A stretch of 64,000 bases of DNA from Siphlonurus alternatus (GCA_949825025.1 OX463778.1:41625646-41689645); one strand, 5' to 3'. Counted from the first letter of the stretch, positions 51,301 through 62,111 are shown. A program made the numbers and translations. The notes: generated by a model from the sequence alone, not told the origin.

Positions 51301-54300
51301 TTGTTCCTTGAACCTACTACTCTACTCACTTTGATTGCAGGTGCAACGGGAATTGAGGATCGGCTTCAGGATGGAGTCCCGGAGACTATTGCTGCTCTCT
51401 TGGAAGCTGGCATGGTGGTGTGGGTTCTTACGGGAGACAAGCCAGAAACAGCCATCAACGTGGCCTACTCTGCACGCCTCTTTTCACCCCAAATGGAGCT
51501 GCTCAAGATTTCAGCCCGCTCCCGCGATGCAGCAGAAAGTGCAATCTCCTTCTACCTAGCAGAGATTGAAAGAGAATTTCCAAGGGGCACAGGGCCAGCT
51601 GCTAGCGGGGGACAGTTTCCTCTATCGCTAGGGAGTCTACTACCACCACAAATGACCCGTAGAGCTCTGGTGGTTGACGGAAAGACTCTCACGTACGTTT
51701 TTACTCCTATCATAATATGTCCTCATAAATTCCATAGCTCTCAAGAAAAAATCAGCTCTGCAAATTATTTAAAGTTTATTAAAATGTTTCTAATTACTGT
51801 GTTTCTTTACCTTTTTCTTTCATTAATTAGTGTTAATTTTTTTTTTTTTTTTTTTCTTACTTTACCTCTGCTCAGTTTGTTGGTGATGCCTCAAAGTCTA
51901 TGAAGGTGTGGTGAACTTAAACTTTTTGGGATGAATAGACTGAATACTATTCTTACCTTCCCCCAAAATTGCCAATTTGTATCTGCCTCTTGGAGAAGTG
52001 AAATTGAAAGAAAATCAATTGTGCATGAATTTTAGCTGCATATACATGTAATATCAGCTAATGTGTGAACTGACTGAAGAATGTGTGTGCTGCAGATACA
52101 TCCTGGACCGCAGATCCAACCTCCAGAAACCATTCCTCACTTTGACGAGGTTCTGCAGCTCTGTATTGTGTTGCCGAGCCACACCCCTGCAGAAGGCCTA
52201 CATTGTGAGAGTTGTCAAGGAACAGCTTCATATGAGAACTCTTGCTATTGGTATGTTCATCTCAACACTTAAGAAATTTTCAGACAGAACAAAATAGTTT
52301 CTGATAAAAGATGATATAAGATGAAAGGGAAAAAAGAATAAAGAGACATAACTAATGTCTCACTGCCATTTGTTGAAAAATTTCTGCTGAATCACAAAAT
52401 TCGAATTGTATTACCGTAAATTATAAAATCATAAAGGTGTCACTAGATTATTTTTCAGCAGTATTTTTCAATGACTAAAACTGAACATTTATTGAAGTTC
52501 CAATTCAAGCTGAAAATTTTCAACTCTTGGCATTATACAGTATTTCGTGTGTTGTTATCAGGTGATGGAGCCAATGACGTGTCCATGATCCAGACTGCAG
52601 ACGTGGGTGTAGGTATCTCTGGCCAGGAGGGCATGCAGGCTGTGATGGCCTCAGACTTTGCTCTCTCACGCTTCAAATACCTTGAGCGCTTTCTGCTGGT
52701 GCACGGACACTGGTGTTACGACAGGCTGGCTAGAATGGTGCTCTACTTTTTCTACAAAAATGCGGTGAGCAAACTAATAAAATATGCTACTGTAGCACAA
52801 TATGGAGTAACTCGGATTACACAATTTTACAATTTCTTATCAAAGACTTAAAGGTTAAAAAATATAGCAAGGTGCATACACAATGTCATAAAATACCTTA
52901 ATGGAATTAGAATAACAAAAAGTATAAGTGAGATTTAAATATAAAAAAATATTACATGTTGGCATCAAAGACACTAATTTAATACATCCATTGAGATCAA
53001 TACTTGACTTAACTCTCTCTTCCGACTTCACAGACTTTCGTGTTCCTGATCTTCTGGTATCAGCTGTTTTGTGGTTTCACTGGCTCTGTTATGATAGACC
53101 AGATGTACCTGATGCTGTTCAACTTGGTGTTCACTTCACTGCCTCCCATTGCCATTGGTAAGTTATCTGCTCCTAACTTCCAATGACAGAGAAACCTTAC
53201 TCGCTATTTTTGCAGGAGTGTATGACCAAGACGCCCCTCCCGACCTGCTGCTCTCCCGGCCAGCTCTCTACACCCAGGGACGCCTTGGCCTTGTCTATAA
53301 ACCACACTCCTTCTGGCTCACAATGGCTGACGCAGTCTATCAGTCCATTGTCATCTTTTTTGTCACAGAAGCTGTAAGTTCTCACCATGACTTTTACAAT
53401 TGTTTTAATTTTAATTATAGTAGTTATACTAGTTTTCTTGCATTTGGTGGCTGCCAAGTAGTTGCTTCAACTCAATTTAAATTTTAGTCAATCATCAATC
53501 AATTTGACTGTTAAATTGAAGTGTACCATAAACGCTGATGAAGGTGTAAAGGCAGGACCCTAGACATTTACTCGTCTATTAATGCCAAGTATATGTAGCT
53601 CTATATTTTTTACAACTGTGTCTTTAGTCCAACTGACATAAACCTTTAATTTGATGTTAATTTATATTTTAATTAAGAAATATTAAATAGTTAATTATAA
53701 TTTTAGTTTTTGCAGTAATGTGTATATGTAATTATATAATTCAATACTGTTGTTTCAGGCATATCATGACTCTTCTGTTGGAATTTGGGAGTTTGGTACT
53801 TCAATAACATCATCTTGTTTATTTGTTATGCTTCTACATGTTGCTGTTGAGACTAGGTCATGGGTGAGTGTAACCAAAAATTATTACTTTTATTACAAAT
53901 TGAACTACATCATTCTTGTTCTAATTAAATTTCTGTGCATATGGTTTGTTTACCTAACAATCTTTTTTTTCTTTTTTCAACAGACGCTGATTCACTTCCT
54001 GTCAATTGCTGCATCCATATGTGGCTTCTATGGGTTTGCATTTATTTACAACTCATTTTGTGTCAATTGCTTTGGATTGCCCAGTAACTATTGGGTGATT
54101 TATCAAACCATGTCGACGCCTACCTACTGGCTTGTCATTGTGCTGTCTTGTGTCATGGCTCTGCTACCCAGGTGAGACTTGCCTGTTCAAAATCTTCTTC
54201 ATTAGACACTGCATGTAATGTCAGGTCATAGGTCAATGACAGCAGTCTTTTACTGATGTAACCACATTACTTTGATTTTCATACTGTAAACATAAATTAT

Positions 54301-57300
54301 GTAATTCTTTTAATGACGAAAAGGAAAATTTTAAGAATATTACATCAAACATTGCTAAAGTGAATGCCGCATTCAAAACGAATTATTATTTTTTTTATAT
54401 ATATACTATTATTTTATTAAACACAAAGATTTCTAGATTGCAGGAACTATTTTCAAAACAGACTACTAAAAATTTGTTTGACAAGCCCTATTTTATTTAA
54501 GAGTGATCTCAGAAAGGAGCATGTGATTGTAATTGCTTTTTAATGACTTTTTTAATGGTTTCTTTACTTGGAAATTGCTGAAAGCACATCGGAGCAGTAT
54601 AATTTTTGCACCTTCTATTAAGTTATGAGATACATTTTTCTGATTTTTCCGATTTTTTTTTTTTTTTAAATATCCCTCACTCTCTCGTCCTTCATCCTTT
54701 TCAGCCTTTTTTCAATTGTACTTAATTTTTTTTTGAAAAATGTTATGGTTACTTATTTTTATCATGTAATAATACATGTAATAATGTAATAATAATGGCG
54801 TCATGTTATGAATGATTGAATTTATTAATTACCGTATGCAATATTTGCTCACTTCAGCATTTTATGACAATACTGTATATATGTAAATCTTAACACAAAT
54901 AGTTTATGACAATGATGCATTAAAACATAACAACAGTTTCGTCTGCATACTAGGTTATGTGCCAGCCAAGGTGTGTGATTATGATTTTATGAGAGAGCAG
55001 GTAGCTAACTGAGAGTGCAAGTAGGGATTTTTTTTTTTTTTTTTTTTATTAAGTATGGAGTACTGACATTCAAAAAGTGCCATTTTTTTTTCATTTAATT
55101 AATTGTCGTATATGATTAGTAACAAAACAATTATTAGATAAATCAGTTTCAGTGTTAACTGGAGGAAATAAAGTTATCTGTGTCTTTACCAGGTTTGTGC
55201 TTCGCGGCCTACGAACGTGTCTGGCTCCGAGTGATGTGACTCGTGCCATGCTGGAGCAGCAACGAGCTCGTAGAGGTGAGGACTTCCTCGTGTCATGGTC
55301 TCGCAGCACCTCCAGCTCCTCAGTTCTCAGGTAGGTGGCAGCACCAGCATGCCGGCTGGCTCAGTTGCACAACCTGCCTGGTGGTATCACTCTTGCTTTA
55401 ATTACAGTCTATGAAATCTTGGATTACACCTGGCTGCTTTTCAATTAGCTATTTACTTTTTGCACTACTGCTCCTGAGAAACTGAAATAGCTTTGAGGAA
55501 CCAGCTTAAATGCAGGTGTAATGTCAAATTTTTTAAACTGTACCACACTGTTGTTTTTAATAACTTTCCGGTATTTGTTAACAGTGTGGAGTGTTCTTTT
55601 ACTGACTCCAATCACCTACAATTCTTATGCTGCTGTGTGTTTTAAAAGTTTTAAAATCAGCTTTAAGATATATACATATATAACATGACACCATATCCCA
55701 TGTGGAGAAAGCATTATTACCTCAGTCGTTGATGTCCAAGGCAATTTTTTTCTGCGTTTTAATAACATGTTATTTTAAGCAGTGAGGCTTACAAGACCTC
55801 TTGTACTAAAGACATGTTACTAACTGTTTGCCCTGCCGACCAGAATTTGGGATTAATTTAGCTGCTGACCTATGGAGACAATGTACTCATTTCCTTGAGC
55901 CAGGAATCCTGCTGTAGGAACTGGCTCAAGGGCTGGGTCAGTGTTGCCCATGTTCAACAAGTTTCGAAACTGTAAACAGAGCACAGCATTATTACCTCCT
56001 AGTGGTGAACACGGGCAACACTGACCCAGCTTTTAAAGCAGTTCCTGCAGCAGGAATCCTGGCTCAAGGGAATGAGTAACATTGTCTTTGTAGGTCAGCG
56101 GCTAAATTACTCCCAATGTCTAGTCGACAAGGCAAACCGTTAGTAATATGTCCTCAGTGCAAGGGGTGTTGTAAGCCTCACTGCTTAAAATAACATCTTG
56201 CCAAAAAGCAGAGGGAAATTACCTTGGACATCGATGACCGAGGTAATAATGCTGCTAGCTTACCCCGTAAGGGATATGGCATCATTTTATGTTTGGAAAA
56301 ATAATTTAATATACTGTATGTATTATAATTGACGTAATATAATTTTTAATTAATTAATGTGCTTATATATATGTTAATTAGGCTACTTGTGTCCTTAGGA
56401 TACTTTCATGGATGTTTTTTGCCTTGGACAGTTTTTCTTACCAATAGATGGCAACAGGGAGTCGAACCGGAACGGAATGGAACGATTGAAACCGCTTAAA
56501 ACCACATAAAAACTCCGAACCGGTTCGGAACGGGTTTAGAGGAACGAAAAAACTCCAGAACCGGTTCGGAACGGGTTCTGAGGGGCACATAAACTGTTGG
56601 AGCGGGTTCAGAGGAACGCATACACTGGGAGACTTGGAAGCGGTTCGATCCGTGTCAAACATAATATTCTCAAGATCAATCGGAAGCGGTTCGGAGTTTT
56701 TCATTTTAGAGTTTCTTGAGTATTCTTTTTTAAATAAAAATAACTGCTTTTAAATGTAATGAACATCAATAATAAAATTTTATTTTAAAATTAAATAACA
56801 TCGCTATAACCACTGAAATAAGCTGCAATATAATGGTAAAGTATCAGGCGCACATAACGCACTAAGGGAGCGGGCGGAGCCGTAGGTAAGGAACTGATCG
56901 CGAACCTCATGACGGAGCGGATCAGCCGAGAGTGGAACGAACGCAAACCTTGGAGCCGAACCAATAGCTAGGAGTGCAAGCTCATGAGCTCTGGTTCAGT
57001 TCAAACTAGTGCTGTTGAAAATTTTCGGATTTCGGATTTTCGGATATTTTATTATCTGGATTTTGGAGAAATGGATATCCGGATTTTCAGATATCCGATT
57101 ATCCGTTCGAAATTTCGAATATCCGAAATCCGATCGGAGTTCGGTAATCCAGAACTCCGATCGGTTATTCGAACTCAGATCGGATATCCGAACTCCGATC
57201 GGATATTCGGATATCCGAACTCAGATCAGATTTCAAATATCCGAAATTTCGATCGGATATCCGGAAATCCAGGAATCCCATCGGAATTTCAAATATTCTA

Positions 57301-60088
57301 CAATCCAAAACCTACATTTGAATTTCGCTCGAATTTCTGAAATTCAGCTCTTGCTTTCGGATAATTTGGATATGAAATCAAGCATGACTGTAATTAGTAT
57401 AATACTGTAATTCAAATATTTAGTTTTAAATTGTTATGTGTATTCGCAATTGCATTACATTTACAATTTTTCCACCAATAAATTTTTGTTAAATTAATTT
57501 GAATCTTTTTAATATATATTATATTGAATAATGTATATTATTGTATTGTAAAATGTAGAGGTAGTAAGTTAATAACTCTAATAATTAAGCAATATAAATA
57601 ATTAGGGTCCTAGGGTCCAATTACATGGCGTCAGGTGTTTTCAGTATGATCGAGCTAAAATTAGAAGTTTTGGTTTTGTCAAGATTTGTCGTTTTCACTG
57701 TTTTGAAGTTTAAGGCCTCAAAATCCGGCTGTTATGTTTATGGTCGAATCTTCAAAATTCCTTCATATTTGAACTCCTAGGGTCCAATTACATGGCGTCA
57801 GGTAATTTCAGTATGATCGAGCTAAAATTAGAAGTTTTGGTTTTGTCAAGTTTTGCCGTTTTCACTGTTTTGAAGTTTAAGGCCTCAAAATCCGGCTTTT
57901 TTGTTTGTAATTGAATCTTCAAAATTCCTTCATATTCAAACTCCTAGGGTCCAATTACATGACGTCAGGTGTTTTCAGCATGATCGAGCTAAAATTAAAA
58001 GTTTTGGTTTTGTCGTGTTTTGCCGTTTTCACTGTTTTGAAGTTTAAGGCCTCAAAACCCGGCTTTTTTGTTCTTGATTGAATCTTCAGAAGTCCTTCAT
58101 ATTCAAACTCCTAGGGTCCAATTACATGACGTCAGGTGTTTTCAGCATGATCGAGCTAAAATTAGAAGTTTTGGTTTTGTCAAGTCTTGCCGTTTTCACT
58201 GATTTAAAGTTTAAGGCCTCAAAATCCGGCTTTTTTGTTTATGATTGAATCTTCAAAATTCCTTCATATTCAAACTCCTAGGATCCAATTACATGACGTC
58301 ACGTGTTTTCAGCATGATCGAGCTAAAATTAAAAGTTTTGGTTTTGTCAAGTTTTGCCGTTTTCACTGTTTTGAAGTTTAAGGCCTCACAATCTGGCTTT
58401 TTTGTTTGTGATTGAATCTTCAAAATTCCTTCATATTCAAACTCCTAGGGTCCAATTACATGACGTCAGGTGTTTTCAGCATGATCGAGCTAAAATTAGA
58501 AGTTTTGGTTTTGTCAAGTCTTGCCGTTTTCACTGATTTAAAGTTTAAGGCCTCAAAATCCGGCTTTTTTGTTTATGATTGAATCTTCAAAATTCCTTCA
58601 TATTCAAACTCCTAGGATCCAATTACATGATGTCACGTGTTTTCAGCATGATCGAGCTAAAATTAAAAGTTTTGGTTTTGTCAAGTTTTGCCGTTTTCAC
58701 TGTTTTGAAGTTTAAGGCCTCACAATCTGGCTTTTTTGTTTGTGATTGAATCTTCAAAATTCCATCATATTCAAACTCCTAGGGTCCAATTACATGACGT
58801 CAGGTGTTTTCAGCATGATCAAGCTAAAATTAAAAGTTTTGGTTTTGTCAAGTTTTGCTGTTTTCACTGTTTTGAAGTTTAAGGCCTCAAAATCCGGCTT
58901 TTTTGTTGGTTATTGAATCTTCAAAATTTCTTCATATTTGAACTCCTAGGGTCTTATTACATGACGTCAGGTGTTTTCAGTATGATCGAGCTAAAATTAA
59001 AAGTTTTGGTTTTGTCAAGTTTTGCTGTTTTCACTGTTTTGAAGTTTAAGGCCTCAAAATCCGGCTTTTTTGTTGGTTATTGAATCTTCAAAATTTCTTC
59101 ATATTTGAACTCCTAGGGTCTTATTACATGACGTCAGGTGTTTTCAGTATGATCGAGCTAAAATTAAAAGTTTTGGTTTTGTCAAGTTTTGACGTTTTTA
59201 CACTTCAAACGTTCTTCAAACCGAACCGAAAGACTCGGAGCATTTGGAGCTGATGTGACAGTTCTCGCAGAACGAAAGCCTGCAGTGGAGTTGATTGAAC
59301 CAGCACATGAGCCAAGCTTGCGCTTCTACTGCTCCTATAGCTATCGGTTCACGATCAGCTCCATGCGGTTCGGTCAGCTTGGGGATGCGCTCCTTACCTG
59401 AATTTTACAACTTTTTTTCTATCGACTTTCTTTATGCAGTCTATATGCATACAAGAGAGTTTACTCTAAAGACCTGCTGCTGGAAACTTATGTGCGCCTA
59501 ATACTTTTTTCAAATTTTGCACTTTATTAATTTTTAATTTATTAATTAATTTGATTATTTTGAACGAGTTTTGATTATTTGAAAAATCACATTTTTTTTT
59601 CTAGTGATGTTATATATATTTATAATGGTCACGTATAGCTCGTAGTATATGTTATATTATTTTACAAAAACTGGAACGGAACGCAACAACAAAAACCCTT
59701 AAAAACCGCAATATTTTCCGGAACAGGTTCGAACCGCTCCTTCGAACCCTTTAGCAATGAACTCTAAAAACCGAATCGCATCCCGAATCCCTTGGCCATT
59801 AGCTCTAAAAACCGGAACGCATCGCGAACCCCAACGACTTGAACCCGTTCCGCAAAAACCGGAACCATTACACTTGCGGTTCGACTCCCTGGATGGCAAT
59901 AGGGTTGACTTGTGTTCAAACAATACATTCATAAAATTGCCATATATATAATGAAAAAAAAGAAAAAAAAATCTGGGGCAACAACTAAATAAAAATGTAG
60001 GTTACAATAAAATAACATTTTATGTTGCAGAGCTCATGAACTTGGACGCAAGACTGTGAATGCCAGCCACTTAACGGCCGTGGGTTAA
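23517..60088 (+). CDS. ATP10: ATP10-class phospholipid-transporting P4-ATPase (lipid flippase)
   Basis: This is a catalytic subunit that moves lipids from the outer to the cytosolic membrane leaflet. Vertebrate ATP10A, B and D act on phosphatidylcholine and/or glucosylceramide, usually with a CDC50 partner. Coding exons: 23517-24469, 46457-46661, 47016-47208, 47473-47726, 47998-48147, 48743-48862, 49425-49631, 49900-50392, 50632-50787, 50845-51066, 51341-51692, 52096-52250, 52562-52764, 53034-53157, 53216-53373, 53759-53863, 53984-54171, 55193-55330 and 60031-60088. All phases agree and sum to 1477 aa, typical for ATP10. Motifs in order: LDGETN (about 368-373), PLSLY (539-543), DKTGT with phospho-acceptor D592, TKGAD, TGDKPE (1015-1020) and GDGANDVSM (1154-1162). 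ATP10-type wording ([35 protein letters not shown]) decides the subclass; the A/B/D paralog cannot be assigned. Confidence 0.95.
25522..27676. mobile_element. Element with TTTTACCGAC subterminal repeats
   Basis: Short inverted termini (TACACGGACAAAAATT on the left; AATTTATTTCCGTGTA on the right) bound 2155 bp. Both ends are enriched in GTCGGTAAAA/TTTTACCGAC in both orientations: near 25551, 25590, 27403, 27493, 27539, 27590 and 27630, with variants between. Short termini plus clustered subterminal motifs are typical of hAT or CACTA-like transposons, where the motifs bind transposase. No convincing target-site duplication was found, and the interior has only a 72-codon unrecognised frame (26603-26821). 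Confidence 0.5.
25651..25940. repeat. 145 bp tandem duplication
   Basis: Two nearly identical 145 bp units start TTAAAGAGTGTTGGTAAAAG at 25651 and 25796 and end ACCAACTTG. Each contains a TTGGTAAAA/TTTTACCAA inverted pair, a variant of the TTTTACCGAC motif of the surrounding element. Confidence 0.85.
27870..27934. repeat. (TATAT)n pentanucleotide repeat
   Basis: Thirteen uninterrupted copies of a 5 bp TATAT unit in ATP10 intron 1. Confidence 0.95.
30819..30850. repeat. (TA)n tract
   Basis: A short TA dinucleotide run preceded by AATAATAAT repeats. Confidence 0.9.
31929..32454. mobile_element. Tc1/mariner-like MITE
   Basis: Inverted ends CAGGGTGGCCCTAAAGTTCT on the left and AGAACTTTAGGACACCACCC plus TG on the right, flanked by TA on both sides. 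A CAGGGTG terminus with a TA duplication is characteristic of Tc1/mariner-type elements. The 526 bp are largely palindromic (CTCTTTTTCTTGAATTTTC pairs with GAGAAAAAGAGACTG-side sequence) and non-coding. Confidence 0.78.
34973..35130 (+). other. GC-rich islet after a splice-acceptor-like site
   Basis: A GC-rich block follows ATAATTTTCAG (acceptor-like, ending 34972). Joined to ATP10 exon 1 in its phase it stays open for about 170 bases, then meets TAG near 35143. It resembles no ATP10 segment and has no strong donor. It may be a cryptic or poison exon, or a decayed element. Confidence 0.25.
35500..35690 (+). mobile_element. 3' end of a non-LTR retroelement
   Basis: GCACCCTCTTGGGCAGTATT leads through CTCAATAAAAACTAT into an (ATT)n tail at 35658-35687. 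A poly(A)-signal-like AATAAA followed by an ATT-type tail is usual at LINE 3' ends. The 5' limit is not determined. A similar short tail is at 30398-30420. Confidence 0.45.
37029..37100. repeat. (TTTA)n microsatellite
   Basis: About 18 perfect tetranucleotide copies in ATP10 intron 1. Confidence 0.95.
40200..43460. mobile_element. 3.2 kb foldback element with 650 bp arms
   Basis: The left arm (about 40200-40863) is repeated inverted at about 42808-43460 with few differences. Examples are ACGGGAGCATAG with CTATGCTCCCGG, AAAATGGCGGCTATGGAGAC with GTCTCCATAGCCGCCATTTT, and GACATGTTGCCAAACTACAG with CTGTAGTTTGGCAACATGTC. The outer ends are fixed only to about 15 bp and no clear duplication is seen. 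The 1.9 kb centre is AT-rich with a (TA)n tract. No transposase frame was found; the arm frame at 40437-40646 is unrecognised. Confidence 0.8.
42602..42690. repeat. (TA)n tract inside the foldback centre
   Basis: About 85 bp of nearly uninterrupted TA dinucleotides. Confidence 0.95.
43474..43596. mobile_element. Small hairpin MITE
   Basis: AGGTATGTTCGTAAATACAC, then AATCAGAAAGAATCGATTA, pairs with TAATCGATTCTTTCTGATTG, then GCATTTACGAACATACCT, giving about 39 paired bases around a 45 bp loop. A third copy of the end (TCTGATTGTGTATTTACGAA, then CAGACCT) lies at 44030-44059 in the inverted orientation. The true element may therefore span 43474-44059. Confidence 0.65.
44129..44781. mobile_element. 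TA-type MITE, family B (outer copy, interrupted)
   Basis: Ends ATGGACAACATACATGAAAA on the left and CATGTATGTTGTCCAT on the right are flanked by TA (44127-44128 and 44782-44783). It shares the ATTGCAGAAATGAATAGAGG core with the family at 4031. Without the inserted inner copy it would be about 323 bp. The centre carries GTGGCCGCACTTTCAATAAT. Confidence 0.8.
44239..44566. mobile_element. TA-type MITE, family B (inner copy, inserted in the outer one)
   Basis: This is a complete 328 bp palindrome with the same ends. It lies inside the outer copy's left arm at TTTTTAAA-TA, with TA duplicated on both sides (44237-44238 and 44567-44568). The outer sequence resumes as TTGAAAGTCCTGTG. This shows the TA duplication directly. 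Confidence 0.82.
44793..44900 (-). mobile_element. LINE 3' UTR fragment
   Basis: TTTTTTATTAAACACAACGA followed by GTGTACATAATA matches the 3' end of the LINE remnant at 62867 (TTTTATTAAACACAAAAAGT, then GTACATA). It is on the minus strand and severely 5' truncated. Confidence 0.5.
45339..45391. repeat. (TA)n tract
   Basis: About 52 bp of TA dinucleotides in ATP10 intron 1. Confidence 0.95.
46457..55330 (+). CDS. ATP10: ATP10 coding exons 2-18: catalytic core and helices 3-10
   Basis: Exon 2 (46457-46661) encodes the actuator dephosphorylation loop LDGETN. Exon 4 has helix 3, with helix 4 running on into exon 5, which has PLSLY. Exon 6 has the DKTGT phosphorylation loop. Exons 7-10 form the nucleotide-binding domain: exon 8 holds a long Ser/Pro-rich insert and then [15 protein letters not shown], and exon 9 holds TKGAD. 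Exon 11 has [13 protein letters not shown] and TGDKPE, with a Gly/Ser-rich insert before LVVDGKTL. Exon 13 has the hinge GDGANDVSM. Helices 5-10 lie in exons 13-17. The large inserts in exons 7, 8 and 11 fit the long P domains of ATP10 proteins. All catalytic residues seen are intact, so the enzyme should be active. Confidence 0.95.
55685..56285. mobile_element. Foldback element in ATP10 intron 18
   Basis: Arms of about 270 bp form an inverted repeat: ATGACACCATATCCC with GGGATATGGCATCAT at the ends, TTTAAGCAGTGAGGCTTACA with TGTAAGCCTCACTGCTTAAA, and GGGTCAGTGTTGCCC with GGGCAACACTGACCC near the centre. It is more diverged than the other foldbacks. No duplication was identified. Confidence 0.7.
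57027..57275. repeat. Degenerate CGGATATCCGAACTCCGATC array
   Basis: Short, partly palindromic units built from GGATATCCG, GAACTCCGATCGG and GGATTTTCGG are repeated irregularly inside the hAT element. They create a spurious Arg/Ser/Ile-rich open frame. Confidence 0.8.
57613..59200. repeat. 167 bp satellite array, about 9.5 units
   Basis: Units start GGGTCCAATTACATG (or GGATCC, GGGTCTT variants) at 57613, 57780, 57947, 58114, 58281, 58448, 58615, 58782, 58949 and 59116. The spacing is exactly 167 bp every time. Each unit carries TTTTCAGCATGATCGAGCTA, AAGTTTAAGGCCTCAAAATC and GAATCTTCAAAATTCCTTCA. Units 4-5 and 6-7 form a repeated 334 bp dimer. Confidence 0.95.
60031..60088 (+). CDS. ATP10: ATP10 terminal coding exon (candidate)
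   Basis: After a 4.7 kb intron, the acceptor TTATGTTGCAG opens a frame that fits the phase of exon 18 (AG|A). It adds 19 codons beginning AHELGRKTV and ending HLTAVG before TAA. This region is poorly conserved in the family, so support is splice phase and the GC-richer sequence that continues into the 3' UTR. If intron 18 is retained, translation stops at a TAG two bases after the exon 18 donor begins (55332-55334). The first AATAAA noted downstream is at 60748. Confidence 0.6.
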
Positions 60089-62111
60089 AGCAAAGACTCA
60101 TCTCCAAGGCTAGATTGGCCCACTCCTGGCTCTGTGATATATGTGAGGCCCCCAGGTCTAGCCAGCCTGCCCGCAACATTCCCCACGTTATGTGGACCCC
60201 TCTTGCCATTTGGACCACAGAATGATGCTGAATAATATCAGTTCCTTAAAAATAATATCCTAGCAGTTAAGCTATAATACAAGTCTTGCATTTTTTTCTT
60301 CTTATTATTTTTAAATTAACAAAAATGAAGCATGAATTAAATTTTACAGTTAGTTTTTTATAACTGGAGAAAATATAGAAAAGACTGTACTCCTAATTTT
60401 TTATTACTTATTGTTAGTATTGCTTTTCCAAGGACACTAAATATGTATGTATTCTGCTGTTAATCTTTTGTTTAAAAAAAAAAAATGCAAGACTCGTTGC
60501 AACAGAATGAAGAGTTCCATAATGAGTCTGGACCACTCATACCCTTCATAAAATATGTGACCTGTTGTCATCTTTTAATGTCAAAGCCTCTAACATTGTG
60601 CCTGTTTCTCATAACAATTACAGATCAAATTGTGATCAACAAGGGTTCAAGTTCAAGCCAAAGAGACAAAATATGCCACATAATATTAATTATAGTATTA
60701 ACATAAGTATTGATCCTCTTGGCAATATTTATTTTACTAACTTTTGAAATAAAAATGGACATTTTAGCTCGTAAAAATTAATTTTTTTTCTTTAACTATT
60801 ATTATTATTATTATTATTAATAGTGTCATGACAATAAACGTTCAACTCTTATATTGTAAATAATAATGGTGAGGGTGAAATTGTTCAATTTTATTAACAC
60901 CTCTATGCAAACAAAAGAAAAATAAAGCACGAAACATAATCATAGCAGAGTGAAATGGCTTGTTGTAATTAATCAATTAAAGGGATGTTATATAAAATAT
61001 ATTTAAGTCATTGCCTCAGTATTTCTGTCTTTTTTTTTAATGTTTTAAAAAAAAAAGTAACAATTATTATGAGCTTGAATCCTTGAAACATAAAACATAG
61101 GGAATTAAAAATTCCAACATATTCTTGTTATATATAAAAAAGAATTATTTTAGAGTGGTGATTATTCACCTTATATTTTTTAATGTTGTTCAGTACCTTG
61201 TCATTTCATCTTAAGCTACTGGTCTCATGATGTCAGAGTTTTTAAACAATTATTAGCATATACTGTTTTCAGTGTTGTTAAGATTATTTTACTAAAATTA
61301 ATTATGCTAATTTCATATAAAATACCTTCTTTTTTTTAATATTTTTCATAGAATCTTTTAAGGATGTATTTAGTTCACGATGAGCTTTATCTTTTTTTTT
61401 TATTATACTTTATTAAAATTGTATCTTGAAAATATGTACTTAATATAATGTTTATATTATACATCGAATGTGTCTTATTTATTAAACACATGCAGTATTC
61501 TTAGTTTTGCAAATCTGTTTTGAGATGCCGCAACTAATTGGACTAATAGAAAATGTAGCGTAACCTCATCAATCATTTTTGCATAAGATTTTTTAGATGT
61601 AAAACAATTAACAAAAGGATTGGCAACATTTCCTGTTAGTCTCTTTTTCCACGGCACTGTCTATTTAGGTTTCAAATATACAATATATATCTTTTTAGAT
61701 GTGGGAAACAGAAACTTAACTATATGTGCAGTAAAAGTTCTAGAAACTAAAATATTACAGCCCCCCAATCTTCACCTGCCCCTTTCAAATGATTAGTTAG
61801 ATTATAATAGTTGTACATAATTTACATATATTATATATACAGTATATGTTAATTCATACATGTTTATTATATTATTTTATTATTAAATCTGTATGTCCGT
61901 TATACACAATAATGATTAAATAATCAATCATTAGATGTATAACCCTTAATTAATTTAATGTGTATTATTATCATACATAAATTTTAATAAACTTAAATTA
62001 TGAAAGCTAAAACATATAGTGAATGTACATCATGTGTATTATATTTATATACTGTCTACACACACTCGACTGTAGGCACAAACCATAATTTAATAATATA
62101 TATATTAATTG

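Larger units (their letters stand above)
56455..59891. mobile_element. Non-autonomous hAT-type transposon carrying a satellite array
   Basis: The 3437 bp element is flanked by a perfect 8 bp duplication GATGGCAA (56447-56454 and 59892-59899). Termini CAGGGAGTCGAACCGGAA on the left and TTGCGGTTCGACTCCCTG on the right are inverted; a CAGGG-type end with an 8 bp duplication is the hAT signature. Diverged inverted arms rich in GAACCGG/CCGGTTC extend several hundred bp inward and reappear at 56870-57000 and 59215-59400. The centre holds a CGGATATCCGAA-rich repeat and nine and a half copies of a 167 bp unit. No transposase is present. Confidence 0.85.

Noticed and set aside
56984..57410. Overlapping 118- and 133-codon open frames rich in Ile, Arg, Ser and Asn
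   Set aside because: They are translations of the CGGATATCCGAA mini-repeat in two frames, not a protein gene.
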